DNA of 64,000 nucleotides. It comes from Pseudotabrizicola formosa. GTDB lineage: Bacteria; Pseudomonadota; Alphaproteobacteria; Rhodobacterales; Rhodobacteraceae. This document shows, in pieces, positions 17,700-28,592 of this stretch. The position numbers and the translations under genes were made by a program. The stretch spans positions 310,001 through 374,000 of the forward strand of contig NZ_PJOM01000001.1 of the NCBI RefSeq assembly GCF_002900965.1, given 5' to 3'. Numbering within the stretch: the first letter of the stretch is position 1; the number at the start of each line of letters is the position of its first letter. The notes below the pieces were generated by a model that did no database searches, was not told the origin of the DNA, and saw only the letters and a program-made list of their open reading frames with translations.

Positions 17700-18692
17700 A
17701 TGACCCTGTCCCATACCATGCGTGCCGTTGACATCACTGAACCCGGCGGGCCGGACGTCTTGCGGCCCGCCACGCTGCCGGTTCCGGTGCCCGGTCATGG
17801 GCAAATCGTGATCCGCGTGGCCTATGCCGGAGTCAACCGCCCCGATGCGCTGCAGCGCGCCGGGCTCTATGCGCCCCCTGCCAATGCTTCGCCCCTGCCG
17901 GGGCTGGAGGCGTCGGGCACCGTGGTGGAACTGGGCCCGAATGTCACCCGCTGGAGCATCGGCGACAGGGTCTGTGCCCTGTTGCCCGGCGGTGGCTATG
18001 CCGAATATGTGACCACACATGAGGCCCATGCCCTGCCGGTGCCGGATGGCATGGGTCTGAAAGAGGCCGCCTGCCTGCCGGAAACCTGTTTCACCGTCTG
18101 GTCAAACATGGTCATGCGCGGGGGCTTGCGCGGGGGAGAGCGGTTTTTGGTGCATGGCGGGGGGTCGGGCATCGGCACCACGGCCATTCAGATCGCCCGC
18201 GCTCTTGGCGCGCGGGTGTTCACCACCGCAGGCAGCGCTGAAAAAGTGATGGCCTGTGAGGCTCTGGGGGCCGAGCGCGCCTTCAACTACAAGTCCGAGG
18301 ATTGGGCGGCCGAGGTCAAGGCGATGGGCGGCGCGGACCTGATCCTTGATATGGTCGGCGGGCCGTATCTGCCGCGCAACATCCGCACGCTGGCCGATGA
18401 GGGCCGATTGGTGCAGATCGCCTTTCTGCAAGGCCCGAAGATCGAGCTGAACTTTGCCGAGGTGATGATGCGCCGCCTGACCATCACCGGGTCAACCCTG
18501 CGCCCGCAATCGGATGCGGCCAAGGCCCGCATCGCGCGCGAGGTGGAAACCCATGTCTGGCCGATGATCGCAGCCGGCCATCTGGCCCCGGTGATGGACA
18601 GCGAATTCCCGCTGGAAATGGCGGCACAGGCGCATGCCCGAATGGAAAGCTCGGCCCATACCGGCAAGATCGTGCTGAAGGTTGAGGGCTGA
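17700..18692 (+). CDS. NAD(P)H-quinone oxidoreductase, PIG3/zinc-free MDR family
   Basis: The 330-residue medium-chain reductase has the GroES-like N-terminal half (AGVNRPDALQRAGLY, PGLEASGTVVELG). The Rossmann half has the nucleotide loop LVHGGGSGIGTTAIQIA. It lacks the zinc-ligand cysteines of alcohol dehydrogenases, as quinone reductases do. The close spacing to COQ9 suggests one transcript, and a role in quinone redox balance is inferred. Electron acceptors of this family vary widely. Confidence 0.9.
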   Translation: MTLSHTMRAVDITEPGGPDVLRPATLPVPVPGHGQIVIRVAYAGVNRPDALQRAGLYAPPANASPLPGLEASGTVVELGPNVTRWSIGDRVCALLPGGGYAEYVTTHEAHALPVPDGMGLKEAACLPETCFTVWSNMVMRGGLRGGERFLVHGGGSGIGTTAIQIARALGARVFTTAGSAEKVMACEALGAERAFNYKSEDWAAEVKAMGGADLILDMVGGPYLPRNIRTLADEGRLVQIAFLQGPKIELNFAEVMMRRLTITGSTLRPQSDAAKARIAREVETHVWPMIAAGHLAPVMDSEFPLEMAAQAHARMESSAHTGKIVLKVEG

Positions 18693-18700
18693 GCCGCGGC

Positions 18701-20404
18701 TCAGACCCGCCCTTCCGTCGAAATTTCGGGAATGTTGGGGCGCTCTGCCGCTTCGGCCCCTGACAGCAGTTCTACCGCGCGGTCGGCGGCATCCTGAAAC
18801 GGTTCCAGCACGGTATCGGCTCCGGCATCCAGCAGCACCTGCGATTCCGTCGGCCCGTGCGAGGCCATGGCGATGCGGCCGGAAAAGCCCGCCGCCCGCG
18901 TCAGTTGAATCAGGGTGCGGCGAATGTCTTCGTGGCTCAGGCCCGTCAGGTGAACGGGCACGGTGGACACCGCCCAATCGGCCCCGCGCAAGGGCAGGTC
19001 GGCCAGAAACTCGGGGTCGGTGGCATCGCCGAAGTCTGCGTCCAGGCCGAGGTCGCGCCAGCGCTTCACCGCCTGCGGGTTGAAATCCACCCCCAGTACC
19101 GCGACGCCACGCGCCTTTAGTCGAAGGCCGATAGCCGTGCCAAACCGGCCCAGACCAAACAGGATGACCGCAAATTTCTTGGCCTTATGCGCGCCGCTGT
19201 CGCCGGTTTCGCGTGGCGTGCCCTTCCGCTCAAACACCCCGAGAAAGGGTTCAAACACCGCGTAGAGCTTGTGGGAATAGGTAATCATGTAGGTGGACAT
19301 CGCAATCGTCACCAGCCCGACCATGGTGACGAGGCCAAGCGCATCGTCGGGCACATGGCCAAGGCTGACCCCCATCGCCACGAAGATCAATGAAAATTCG
19401 CTGATCTGCGCCACGGTCAGCCCAGCCAGAAACCCGGTGCGCTTGCGGTAGCCCATGGCCCCCATGATCGCCAGCACGATCAGCGGATTGCCGATCAGGA
19501 CGAACAGCGAAAAGACCACGGCACCTGTGACATGGCTGCCCAGAAGTGACAGATCCAGCGTGGCACCAAGGGCGATGAAAAAGAACAGCAGCAGAAAATC
19601 GCGCAACGGTGCCAGCCGCGCCGCGATTGTCTCGCGGTAGGGGGTCGAGGCAAGCGCCACCCCGGCCATCAATCCGCCCACCTCTTTGCCAAGGCCAACG
19701 GCGTCGCCCACCGCCGCGAACAGCGCCGCCAGTGCGATGGCAAAGATCACCAGAAGCTCCGGGGCTTTGGCCAACCGTTCGGTCAGCGGATCGGCGATGT
19801 AACGCACGAAGACCATGACCACGACCACCAGCGCCACACCCGATGCCAGCACTGTGCCGACGGACCCGCCGCCCCCGTCTGCTCCGCCGATGCCAATGGC
19901 CGACAGGGCAATCATCGCAAGCACCACGACCAGATCCTGCACGATCAGGAACCCCAGCGCGATCTGGCCGTGCAGCGAGTCGATCTCACGCTTGTCCGAC
20001 ATCAGTTTGACGATGATGATGGTCGAGGAAAATGTCAGCGCAATGGCCACGTAAAGGCTGGTCACGGAGCCCAGACCCAAGGCCAGACCGATGAGATAGC
20101 CAAAGAAGGCGGTAAAGGCGACCTGTCCCAGCCCGGTGAGCACCGAGACCGCGCCCAGCGAACGGACCAGTTTCACATCCAGCTTGATCCCCACCAGAAA
20201 CAGCAGAACAGCAATGCCCAGTTCCGACAGAAGCTCGATCTGTTCATCCGAATGCACCAGATCGAGCGCCGATGGTCCCGCGATCAGGCCCACAGCGATA
20301 AAGCTGACAATCAGCGGCTGGCGCAGAAGGGTTCCGACCAGACCGATGACCGCCGCCATGACAAGCAGCAGGGCGATTTCGGCAAAGGGCGTCATCGTCA
20401 GCAT
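18701..20404 (-). CDS. Monovalent cation:proton antiporter, CPA2 family, with RCK/TrkA-N domain
   Basis: The 567-residue protein has about 12 hydrophobic segments in the first 380 residues, including GLIAGPSALDLVHSDEQ and IALTFSSTIIIVKLM, as in KefC/YbaL-type K+/H+ antiporters. The C-terminal third is a nucleotide-binding TrkA-N fold (ILFGLGRFGTAIGLRLKARG), which gates transport by NAD(H) or similar ligands. AAAGGA precedes the ATG by 7 bases. Ion specificity (K+ or Na+) is not evident. Confidence 0.92.
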   Translation of the reverse strand: MLTMTPFAEIALLLVMAAVIGLVGTLLRQPLIVSFIAVGLIAGPSALDLVHSDEQIELLSELGIAVLLFLVGIKLDVKLVRSLGAVSVLTGLGQVAFTAFFGYLIGLALGLGSVTSLYVAIALTFSSTIIIVKLMSDKREIDSLHGQIALGFLIVQDLVVVLAMIALSAIGIGGADGGGGSVGTVLASGVALVVVVMVFVRYIADPLTERLAKAPELLVIFAIALAALFAAVGDAVGLGKEVGGLMAGVALASTPYRETIAARLAPLRDFLLLFFFIALGATLDLSLLGSHVTGAVVFSLFVLIGNPLIVLAIMGAMGYRKRTGFLAGLTVAQISEFSLIFVAMGVSLGHVPDDALGLVTMVGLVTIAMSTYMITYSHKLYAVFEPFLGVFERKGTPRETGDSGAHKAKKFAVILFGLGRFGTAIGLRLKARGVAVLGVDFNPQAVKRWRDLGLDADFGDATDPEFLADLPLRGADWAVSTVPVHLTGLSHEDIRRTLIQLTRAAGFSGRIAMASHGPTESQVLLDAGADTVLEPFQDAADRAVELLSGAEAAERPNIPEISTEGRV

Positions 20405-20602
20405 TCAGGGTCCTTTCAGGGGTCACGGATGAGTGGCGGGCCTGCATCGCACCGGCGTTCAGGCCACCCCGCCAACACTGTTTGCGATCCACCCGCCGCT
20501 GCCAAGACGGTTTCCGATCATCCCATGGCAAAACGACATCCATCGACGCAATGCGCTGCCCTCAGCACAGAGTCGAAACCGCAGATCAACCGGGAAATGA
20601 CA

Positions 20603-20679
20603 TGGTCGGAGCGAGAGGATTCGAACCTCCGACCCCCTGCTCCCGAAGCAGGTGCGCTACCAGACTGCGCTACGCTCCG
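20603..20679 (-). tRNA. tRNA-Pro (anticodon CGG)
   Basis: The minus strand folds as a 77-base tRNA. The acceptor stem CGGAGCG pairs with CGCTCCG, and the discriminator A and an encoded CCA follow (20605-20603). The anticodon stem CCTGC/GCAGG frames loop TTCGGGA with anticodon CGG, reading CCG proline codons. The T-loop GGTTCGAATCC is canonical. Confidence 0.96.
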
Positions 20680-20734
20680 ACCGTGGGTGGCGCTCTAAAC
20701 CCTCTCATGGCGCTTTGCAAGAGGGGTCTGCGGG

Positions 20735-21694
20735 TCATGTCCCGCGCCGGCGCTCGCCGCGTTTCAAGAGCAGGCTGATGCGCGGCATCAGCCCGGTTTC
20801 TGGCCGCGATTTGTTCGACAGCACCGGGCTGTTCTTCGACACGCTGCCGGTGCCTTCGCGCATGACAATGTAGATTCCCGAGGCGATGATCACCCCGGTC
20901 CCGATCAGGGTGTAGAAATCGGCCTGTTCCTCAAACAGCAAGGCACCGAAGATCACCGCCCAGATGATTTGTGAATATTGCATAGGGGCCACGATGATGG
21001 CGGGGGCGGTGCGGTAGGCCATGATCGACAGCAAGGCGGCCACAAAGGCCAATCCGGCGATCACCCCGGTCAGCGCCAGATGTTCCAGCGGCATCGGCAC
21101 ATAGACAAAAGGCATTGCCGCCCCGGTCAGCAGGAAAGTCGCCACCATCGGATAGAGCATCAGCACGGCCGACCGTTCCTCGGCCCCGATCTTGCGGACG
21201 ATCACCGAAGTCAGAGATCCGGTCAGCGCCGCCGACAGGGCCGCCAGATGGCCAAGGGACAAATCCGCCGATCCCGGTCGCAGCACGATCAGCACGCCCA
21301 CCAGCCCGACCACCACGGCAATGCCGCGCCGGATGCCCACCTTTTCACCCAGCATCGGGATCGCCAAAACGGTGATCAGCAGCGGCATGGCGAAAAGGAT
21401 CGCATAGGTCTGCGCCAGCGGCAGCACGGTGAAGGCGTAAAACGCCGCCGCCCCGGTCGATACCGCCGTCAGCGAGCGCAGCAGGGACCACCACGGGTGG
21501 CGTGGAATGAGGTTGCCATCGGTCCGGTCGCTCATCAGCATGAAGGAGATCAGCGGAAAGCCCATCAGGCCGGAAAAGAAGATGATCTGGAACGAATTAT
21601 AGCTTTCGCCCAGAAACTTGATGACGACATCATGGGTGGCATAGATCGCAAAGGCGAGCAGCGCATAAAGCGCGCCTTTCAGATTATGTCCCAT
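20735..21694 (-). CDS. DMT-superfamily transporter (EamA domains)
   Basis: The 319-residue protein has ten hydrophobic segments in two EamA halves. The first starts ALYALLAFAIYATHDVVIKFLG and the second contains ALSAALTGSLTSVIVRKIGAE. These carriers export metabolites or amino acids; the substrate is unknown. AAAGGGAGA precedes the ATG. The C-terminal 40 residues are basic and cytoplasmic. Confidence 0.9.
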   Translation of the reverse strand: MGHNLKGALYALLAFAIYATHDVVIKFLGESYNSFQIIFFSGLMGFPLISFMLMSDRTDGNLIPRHPWWSLLRSLTAVSTGAAAFYAFTVLPLAQTYAILFAMPLLITVLAIPMLGEKVGIRRGIAVVVGLVGVLIVLRPGSADLSLGHLAALSAALTGSLTSVIVRKIGAEERSAVLMLYPMVATFLLTGAAMPFVYVPMPLEHLALTGVIAGLAFVAALLSIMAYRTAPAIIVAPMQYSQIIWAVIFGALLFEEQADFYTLIGTGVIIASGIYIVMREGTGSVSKNSPVLSNKSRPETGLMPRISLLLKRGERRRGT

Positions 21695-21800
21695 GCTGTC
21701 TCCCTTTGGCAGCAGGCGGCCAAAGCGCCAATCCTGTTTGCGCTATCAATATGTGCAGAAAGCGCGGCAAGGCTCAACGCTTTCCGACGGATAAAACGAC

Positions 21801-21826
21801 AAAGGCCCGCCATGTGGCGGGCCTTT
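21801..21826. terminator. leuB terminator
   Basis: An 11-bp perfect stem (21801-21811 with 21816-21826, 4-base loop) begins with AAA and ends with TTT, just downstream of leuB on the minus strand. It can terminate leuB transcription. Confidence 0.8.
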
Positions 21827-21847
21827 GCGCAATCTGTCACCCTTCGA

Positions 21848-22954
21848 TCAGAGGCCGGCGTCGAGCGCAGCCACAATCGCATCTCCCATCTGGGTGGTGC
21901 TGACGGGGGTGCCGCCTTCAGGACCCATCAGATCGGCCGTGCGCAGGCCGTCGGCCAGCACCTTTTCCACCGCAGCCTCGACGCGCGCCGCATCCTCGCC
22001 CATGTCGAAGGAATAGCGCAGCGCCATGGCGAAAGACAGGATGCAGGCGATGGGGTTTGCCTTGCCCGTGCCCGCGATGTCGGGGGCAGAGCCATGCACG
22101 GGTTCATACAACGCTTTGGGGCGGCCATTGGCCATCGGCGCGCCAAGGCTGGCCGATGGCAGCATGCCAAGGCTGCCGGTCAGCATGGCGGCCAGGTCCG
22201 ACAGCAGGTCGCCGAACAGGTTGTCGGTCACGATCACGTCGAACTGCTTGGGCCAGCGGGTCAGCTGCATGGCGCCGGCGTCGGCATACATGTGCGACAG
22301 CTGCACATCAGGATATTCCTTGTCATGGATTTCCTGCACCACATCGCGCCACAGGATGCCGGATTCCATCACATTGGCCTTCTCCATCGAGCAGACCTTG
22401 TTGCCGCGCTTGCGTGCCAGTTCGAAGGCAGACCGCGCCACGCGGGCAATTTCCGATTCGGTGTAGCGCTGGGTGTTGATGCCCACGCGTTCATTGCCTT
22501 CGACAAAGATCCCGCGCGGTTCGCCGAAATAGACCCCGCTGGTGAGTTCGCGGACGATCACGATGTCCAGACCGGCGACGACCTCTTTCTTGAGCGAAGA
22601 GAAATCGGCCAGCGCATCAAAGCATTGCGCCGGGCGCAGGTTGGAAAACAGGTCCATCTCCTTGCGCAGGCGCAGCAGGCCACGCTCCGGCTTCACGCTG
22701 AAATCGAGGGAGTCATACTTCGGGCCGCCAACCGCGCCCAAGAGCACGGCATCCACTTCCTGTGCCTTTGCCATGGTGTCGTCGTGCAGCGGCACGCCAT
22801 GCTTGTCATAGGCGCAGCCGCCGACCAGATCTTCGGTCACATCAAAGGTGACGCCGCGCCTGGCGCGCATCCAATCGATGATTTTCTTCACTTCGGCCAT
22901 GACTTCGGGGCCGATGCCGTCACCGGCGAGGATGAGAAGGGAAGGGTTGGCCAT
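21848..22954 (-). CDS. leuB: 3-isopropylmalate dehydrogenase
   Basis: LeuB oxidises and decarboxylates 3-isopropylmalate with NAD+ in leucine synthesis. The 368-residue protein starts [19 protein letters not shown]. It contains [17 protein letters not shown], the [11 protein letters not shown] substrate loop, and the metal/NAD region [20 protein letters not shown] followed by [22 protein letters not shown] lies upstream of the ATG. It is separated from leuD by two genes of unknown role. Confidence 0.97.
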   Translation of the reverse strand: MANPSLLILAGDGIGPEVMAEVKKIIDWMRARRGVTFDVTEDLVGGCAYDKHGVPLHDDTMAKAQEVDAVLLGAVGGPKYDSLDFSVKPERGLLRLRKEMDLFSNLRPAQCFDALADFSSLKKEVVAGLDIVIVRELTSGVYFGEPRGIFVEGNERVGINTQRYTESEIARVARSAFELARKRGNKVCSMEKANVMESGILWRDVVQEIHDKEYPDVQLSHMYADAGAMQLTRWPKQFDVIVTDNLFGDLLSDLAAMLTGSLGMLPSASLGAPMANGRPKALYEPVHGSAPDIAGTGKANPIACILSFAMALRYSFDMGEDAARVEAAVEKVLADGLRTADLMGPEGGTPVSTTQMGDAIVAALDAGL

Positions 22955-23038
22955 CGCAAAAGGCTCCTGTCTTTGGGTTGCCTGCGGCGTAGCCAATGGG
23001 GTGCACAGGGTCAAGCGGTCCTTGGGCCATGCAAGGGG

Positions 23039-24115
23039 TCAGGGTGCGATTTCCACCCAGATCGGGTGATGCCTGGCACCTGCCGGGGCCGGAGCAACCC
23101 CGGCCCCCAGCACTGTGATGCCGGCGGAAGGCAGGATATAGCTGACCCGCAGTCGCCCCAACGTGCCACCATAATCAACTGTGTCACCCGGCAGCACATC
23201 CTGCAGCCGCGGATCGGCCAGCAGCGCCCGGATCGCGGCCGGGTTGCCAGCGCCCTTGTCCGGGTCTGCATTGGCCTGCCCAAGCAGCACGAAGGGGGGT
23301 TGCGGGGCCTGCGGGCTGTTCAACAGATGCAGCCAGAACGCGGTTTCATCATGGTTGCGCCGGGTGTTGCGACGCTCTGGCCCTTCAAAGGCCGGGGGGG
23401 TGGCGTGCCAGGTCAGAAGGTGCAGCCGTCGCCCATCGGGCAATACAAGGGCGGTATCGTGATGCCCGGTCGTCGAGAGCCGCAGCACGTCCGCCGCGCC
23501 GGCGGGTAGGGGGGGCAGGTCGGCCCCCGGCAGATCGTGCCAGAGAAACAAGGAGTGATCGGTGCTTTGCGCGGCATCCAGCGGCAGCCGTGACAGGATT
23601 GCCATGCCGCCTTCACCCGGGTACCGGCCAAAGCCGATCGCATCGCGGGCCTCCTCCGTGCGCCCGTTGCCATCAAGGTCAAAGCCGCTGGGAAGGCCGG
23701 TGTTGGGGCGCAGGGCCGCGCGGTGGGGATAGGGTTGCTGGAGGGCGGCGTTCAGCGCATCGAGCGCCATCCCGCCCGCGTCATAATCAACCCCCGACAG
23801 CACCAGCACATCTGCGCGCAGGGCATCAATCGTCGCGACGGCACCCGCCAGATCTGCGGATGTTCCCTGCAGCAGATCGCGCAGCAGCAGGCCAGGGCCG
23901 GCGCGGTTCAGATCACTGTTCCAGAATGCCAGTCGCAAAACCTCGGCCCTGGCGGGAAGGCCAAGCAGAAGAAGGACGATCAGAAGGCCCGCGACGCCCG
24001 CGCCATGGCCGATCTGTCGCTTGCGCCCTGGGCGCGGCGCACATCGCGAACCATATCGGCAATGCGCCCCATGGCGATTCCACGCATGAACAGGCTTGCC
24101 GGAAGAAACGCCCAT
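23039..24115 (-). CDS. Endonuclease/exonuclease/phosphatase-family protein, probably secreted
   Basis: From about residue 55 the protein follows the EEP fold: LRLAFWNSDLNRAGPGLLLRDL, then DVLVLSGVDYD and LLTWHATPP, then FVLLGQANADP and late RLRVSYILPS. EEP enzymes are metal-dependent phosphodiesterases or nucleases. Here the usual catalytic GDxN appears as GQANAD and SDH as SYI, so activity is doubtful. A hydrophobic export segment (AGLLIVLLLLGLPARA) comes just before the domain. The only ATG upstream of it (24115) forces a 136-base overlap with the preceding gene, so the true start is uncertain. Confidence 0.75.
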   Translation of the reverse strand: MGVSSGKPVHAWNRHGAHCRYGSRCAPRPGRKRQIGHGAGVAGLLIVLLLLGLPARAEVLRLAFWNSDLNRAGPGLLLRDLLQGTSADLAGAVATIDALRADVLVLSGVDYDAGGMALDALNAALQQPYPHRAALRPNTGLPSGFDLDGNGRTEEARDAIGFGRYPGEGGMAILSRLPLDAAQSTDHSLFLWHDLPGADLPPLPAGAADVLRLSTTGHHDTALVLPDGRRLHLLTWHATPPAFEGPERRNTRRNHDETAFWLHLLNSPQAPQPPFVLLGQANADPDKGAGNPAAIRALLADPRLQDVLPGDTVDYGGTLGRLRVSYILPSAGITVLGAGVAPAPAGARHHPIWVEIAP

Positions 24116-24825
24116 GCTGTCATTGTCCAGATCAGGGTTTGCGACGCGGTCATGCTATCCGGATCAACGCCGGATGACGACAGGCTGACGATAAAGGGGA
24201 TGATGAAGGGCAGAAGAAACCCGAGGATGATGTTCACCCGCGCATCCCGCTCCAACCGTTCGACCAGATCGCCGGCCGTCGGGTCAAACGTGGGCAGGTT
24301 GATCCAGACATTGAACATGCGGTCCCGCATCGGCCAGCCGCCGATTTTCAGCGCGATGACGAAAGCGGCAAGTGAGATCAACGAGGTAAGATATGCCACG
24401 CCCGCCGCATTGCGCACCGACTGTACCTGTCCTGTGGTCGCGGTTTCCGCGAGCATCAGCTTGGCAAGCCGCACCGGCGAGTAGGGGAAATCCAGCGATT
24501 GCCCGACCAGTTGGCCAACGGCCTGCATCAGTGCGCTCAGGCTGCTGGTCTCTGCCCGGCCGCTTTCCATCACCGACAGGCACAACACGGTCAGAAACAG
24601 CATGCTGACCCGAACCCGGTTGAAAGGTGGCGCATCGCGGAATTCGATCAGGCTGGGGGCTTCGGTGTTGTATTCGACAAAGGTCAGCAATCCGGCAAAC
24701 AGGGCCACCAGTGCCGCCATCTGCTTGGCGTCACTGGACACATCGGTCAGGATCACAGAGGGGGTAATCACCACAAGGATGACCAGAACCGCCCGCAAGA
24801 AAGCGCCCGAGAATCGCGAGACCAC
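23980..24825 (-). CDS. Multi-pass membrane protein of unknown function
   Basis: The predicted 281-residue protein has about five hydrophobic segments, including AVLVILVVITPSVIL, LTSLISLAAFVIAL and ILGFLLPFIIPFIVSL, and ends in a basic tail. No known family is recognised. I chose GTG 24825 because GGAAGGTG lies about 8 bases upstream; an ATG at 25020 in the same frame would add 65 polar residues. Its end overlaps the EEP gene start. It lies between leuD and leuB. Confidence 0.75.
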   Translation of the reverse strand: MVSRFSGAFLRAVLVILVVITPSVILTDVSSDAKQMAALVALFAGLLTFVEYNTEAPSLIEFRDAPPFNRVRVSMLFLTVLCLSVMESGRAETSSLSALMQAVGQLVGQSLDFPYSPVRLAKLMLAETATTGQVQSVRNAAGVAYLTSLISLAAFVIALKIGGWPMRDRMFNVWINLPTFDPTAGDLVERLERDARVNIILGFLLPFIIPFIVSLSSSGVDPDSMTASQTLIWTMTAWAFLPASLFMRGIAMGRIADMVRDVRRAQGASDRSAMARASRAF

Positions 24826-25036
24826 GTCGTTGTCACCTTCCACCCGGTCGGACCCGATACGGTGCCGGGACCTTGTTCCGAAGATTTCCCGCCATTGTTG
24901 ACGGGCAGCCTTTATCTCGCCCAATTTGTGCCTTCTTTCCCAGCGGCCCGCAATCGTCGGCATCTGTTTGATGAAATATTGTGGCACATTCGCGGCCAAT
25001 GTGTCGCCCGATTGCATCAAGACCGCGAAAACAAAA

Positions 25037-25058
25037 GGGCCGCCCGGTGGGGCGGCCC
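25037..25058 (-). terminator. leuD terminator
   Basis: A 9-bp stem (25037-25045 with 25050-25058, 4-base loop) is followed on the minus strand by TTTTGTTTTC. It lies 24 bases past the leuD stop and should separate leuD from the membrane protein gene. Confidence 0.8.
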
Positions 25059-25081
25059 AAGATGTTGTGGATCAAGGGTTT

Positions 25082-25687
25082 TCAGGCCCAAGGCCGCAGA
25101 GCGGCGGTCTTGGCCTCGAAGCTGTCAATCGCCGCGGCCTTCTCCAATGTCAGGCCGATATCGTCCAACCCGTTCAGCAGGCAATGCTTGCGGTGGCTGT
25201 CGACGTCAAAGCCAAATCTCTGGCCATCCGAGGTGGTGACGGTCTGGGCCTGCAGGTCAACAGTCATCCGGGCGTTCGCACCCTTGCGCGCATCGGCCAT
25301 CAGCACATCGACCACATCTTGCGGCAGCACGATCGGCAGAATGCCATTCTTGAAACAGTTGTTGTAAAAGATATCGGCAAAGCTGGTGGAAATCACGCAG
25401 CGGATGCCAAAATCCAAAAGCGCCCAAGGCGCATGTTCGCGCGAGGACCCGCAGCCGAAATTGTCGCCGGCGATGATGATCTCGGCCTTGCGATAAGCAG
25501 GCTGGTTCAGCACGAAATCCGGAATTTCGGCCCCGTCCTGCGTATAGCGCATCTCGTCAAACAGGTTCTTGCCAAGGCCGGAGCGCTGGATCGTTTTCAG
25601 AAACTGTTTGGGAATGATCATGTCGGTGTCGATGTTGACCAGCGGCATGGGGGCTGCGATGCCGGTCAGGGTGGTGAACTTGTCCAT
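25082..25687 (-). CDS. leuD: 3-isopropylmalate dehydratase small subunit
   Basis: LeuD pairs with LeuC to isomerise 2-isopropylmalate to 3-isopropylmalate. The 201-residue protein begins [30 protein letters not shown]. It has the swivel-domain signature [16 protein letters not shown] and [24 protein letters not shown] precedes the ATG. A terminator follows directly, and leuC lies 0.7 kb upstream beyond an opposite-strand gene. Confidence 0.97.
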   Translation of the reverse strand: MDKFTTLTGIAAPMPLVNIDTDMIIPKQFLKTIQRSGLGKNLFDEMRYTQDGAEIPDFVLNQPAYRKAEIIIAGDNFGCGSSREHAPWALLDFGIRCVISTSFADIFYNNCFKNGILPIVLPQDVVDVLMADARKGANARMTVDLQAQTVTTSDGQRFGFDVDSHRKHCLLNGLDDIGLTLEKAAAIDSFEAKTAALRPWA

Positions 25688-25778
25688 GGGGTCGTCCTTG
25701 ATGCTGGCTGCGGGCAGGGCTTGGCTAAGCTGCTGACGCTGTTAAGATTGCGCGACCCGGACGGATCGCAATTCCATT

Positions 25779-26375
25779 ATGTTTCAGACCATCGACGTCC
25801 CGCTTCTGCGCCTCTGCGTCTCCACCCGATGGTCGCCCACCATTGGCGACCCGACCTTGTGGGGTTGGCTCACGGTGGCGGTCTACGGTGTGTGCGCGCT
25901 GCTGGCCTTGTGCGTCGTGATCCGCCGCCGGGGTGGATCGCGCCGCGCACAGCTGTTCTGGACGGTGCTGTGCCTTACCATGGTCTTTCTGGCGATAAAC
26001 AAGCAACTCGACCTGCAATCTGGTTTGACCGCGATTGGGCGCTGCCTTGCGCAACAACAGGGCTGGTACGAAAATCGCCGCAGCGTGCAGCGCGGGGTGA
26101 TCGGGGCGCTGCTGCTGGCCATTCTGATGGTCCTGACCGCAGGCCTGTACCTGATGCGGCGTGACCTGCGGCGCAACGGTCTGGCCCTGCTGGGCCTGAT
26201 CGTTGTGGCAGGGTATGTCGCGTTCAGGGCGGTCGGGTTTCATCATTTTGACGAGATCATCACTCTGCGGGTCAGGGATGTGCGGTTCAACGTGATCTTC
26301 GAGCTGACGGGACTGGTCATGATCACGCTGAACGCGCTGGTCTTGCTTCTGCGAAGGGGACCGCGCCGCCGCTAG
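25779..26375 (+). CDS. Small multi-pass membrane protein between leuC and leuD
   Basis: The 198-residue protein has about five transmembrane segments (for example LTVAVYGVCALLALCVVI, GALLLAILMVLTAGLYL and LTGLVMITLNALVLLL). Homologues at this locus are sometimes labelled isopropylmalate isomerase by proximity, which the sequence does not support. It lies on the plus strand, opposite leuC and leuD. No function can be assigned. Confidence 0.8.
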   Translation: MFQTIDVPLLRLCVSTRWSPTIGDPTLWGWLTVAVYGVCALLALCVVIRRRGGSRRAQLFWTVLCLTMVFLAINKQLDLQSGLTAIGRCLAQQQGWYENRRSVQRGVIGALLLAILMVLTAGLYLMRRDLRRNGLALLGLIVVAGYVAFRAVGFHHFDEIITLRVRDVRFNVIFELTGLVMITLNALVLLLRRGPRRR

Positions 26376-26400
26376 TGCAGCGCGGTTGTCTTTGCCGCGG

Positions 26401-27819
<1,419 letters not shown>

Positions 27820-28153
27820 GGCTCTCACCTTATGCTGGGATGGCTTTTCAAGGGGCGGGGGCCGCGCCAAAGGGGCGCGCAGCAAGCATCAAAGGCGCGC
27901 GAGCACGCTGCGCGTCATGCCGAAAAAGCGGGCCGGAAGCCGCGCATGGTCGGTGATGTTGAAATAGATGAACCCGGTCATGACGCGCTTGATACGCCGA
28001 AACGCCGTGTCAGGCAAGGTTCGATGACCGTCTGCGCTTGCGTACACTGGGAATCGGCGCTATGGCCCCCGGCTTGCCCCGATTTGTTGAGGTTGTGCCG
28101 CAAGGGTGCTACCTTGGGGTTGTCCCGGCGCCGGGGGTGGATCGGCGCGTCAG
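27820..28153. other. Intergenic region between leuC and rsfS
   Basis: These 334 bases separate two divergent genes and should hold both promoters. No leucine-rich leader peptide that would point to attenuation is visible on the leuC strand. A possible 30-codon frame lies at 27889-27981 (minus) and is listed separately. Confidence 0.4.
27889..27981 (-). CDS. Possible 30-residue small protein upstream of leuC
   Basis: The frame reads from MTGFIYFNITDHARLPARFF to a TGA, with an Arg/Ala-rich, high-GC codon pattern like its neighbours. It remains open to a GTG at 28047, which would give 52 residues. There is no clear ribosome site and no family that I recognise. It may be a coincidental open frame in the leuC leader. 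Confidence 0.2.
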   Translation of the reverse strand: MTGFIYFNITDHARLPARFFGMTRSVLARL

Positions 28154-28588
28154 ATGGAGGACGATGTCCTGTCTCACTCAGATCCTGCGACCGGGCTTCC
28201 GGTCGGACCCCGGGCAAACCGCGCAAGCGGCCCGGATTACACCCCGGAACAGCTGCTAGAAGCAGTGCTGGCCTCGGTCGATGACGACAAGGCCGAAGGT
28301 ATCGTGCAGATCGACCTGCGTGGCCGGTCGGACGTGGCCGATTACATGGTGATCTGCTCGGGCCGGTCGTCGCGTCAGGTGGCGGCGATTTCGGAAAAGC
28401 TGGCCGACCGTGTCAAGCAAGGCTTTGGCATTGTCAGCAAGATGGAAGGCAAGGAAACTGGCGACTGGGTGCTGATCGACACCGGCGATGTGATCGTCCA
28501 TGTCTTCCGCCCGGAAGTGCGCGAGTTCTATCAGCTGGAAAAGATGTGGCTGCCATCGGGCGACGCGCTGCGCGGGTCGGTCGTCTGA
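28154..28588 (+). CDS. rsfS: Ribosome silencing factor RsfS
   Basis: RsfS binds ribosomal protein L14 and blocks subunit joining in starved cells. The core is seen from LLEAVLASVDDDKAEGIVQIDLRGRS onward, with DVADYMVICSGRSSRQVAAI, DWVLIDTGDVIVHVF and REFYQLEKMW. The start MEDDVLSHSD gives 144 residues, a little longer than usual at the N-terminus. The rlmH start follows after 4 bases, the standard pairing. Confidence 0.95.
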   Translation: MEDDVLSHSDPATGLPVGPRANRASGPDYTPEQLLEAVLASVDDDKAEGIVQIDLRGRSDVADYMVICSGRSSRQVAAISEKLADRVKQGFGIVSKMEGKETGDWVLIDTGDVIVHVFRPEVREFYQLEKMWLPSGDALRGSVV

Positions 28589-28592
28589 CGCC

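Noticed and set aside
20978-23509. Open frame of 843 codons on the plus strand
   Set aside because: It is antisense to the DMT exporter, leuB and the EEP gene, all of which have clear family motifs. The composition is of the antisense type.
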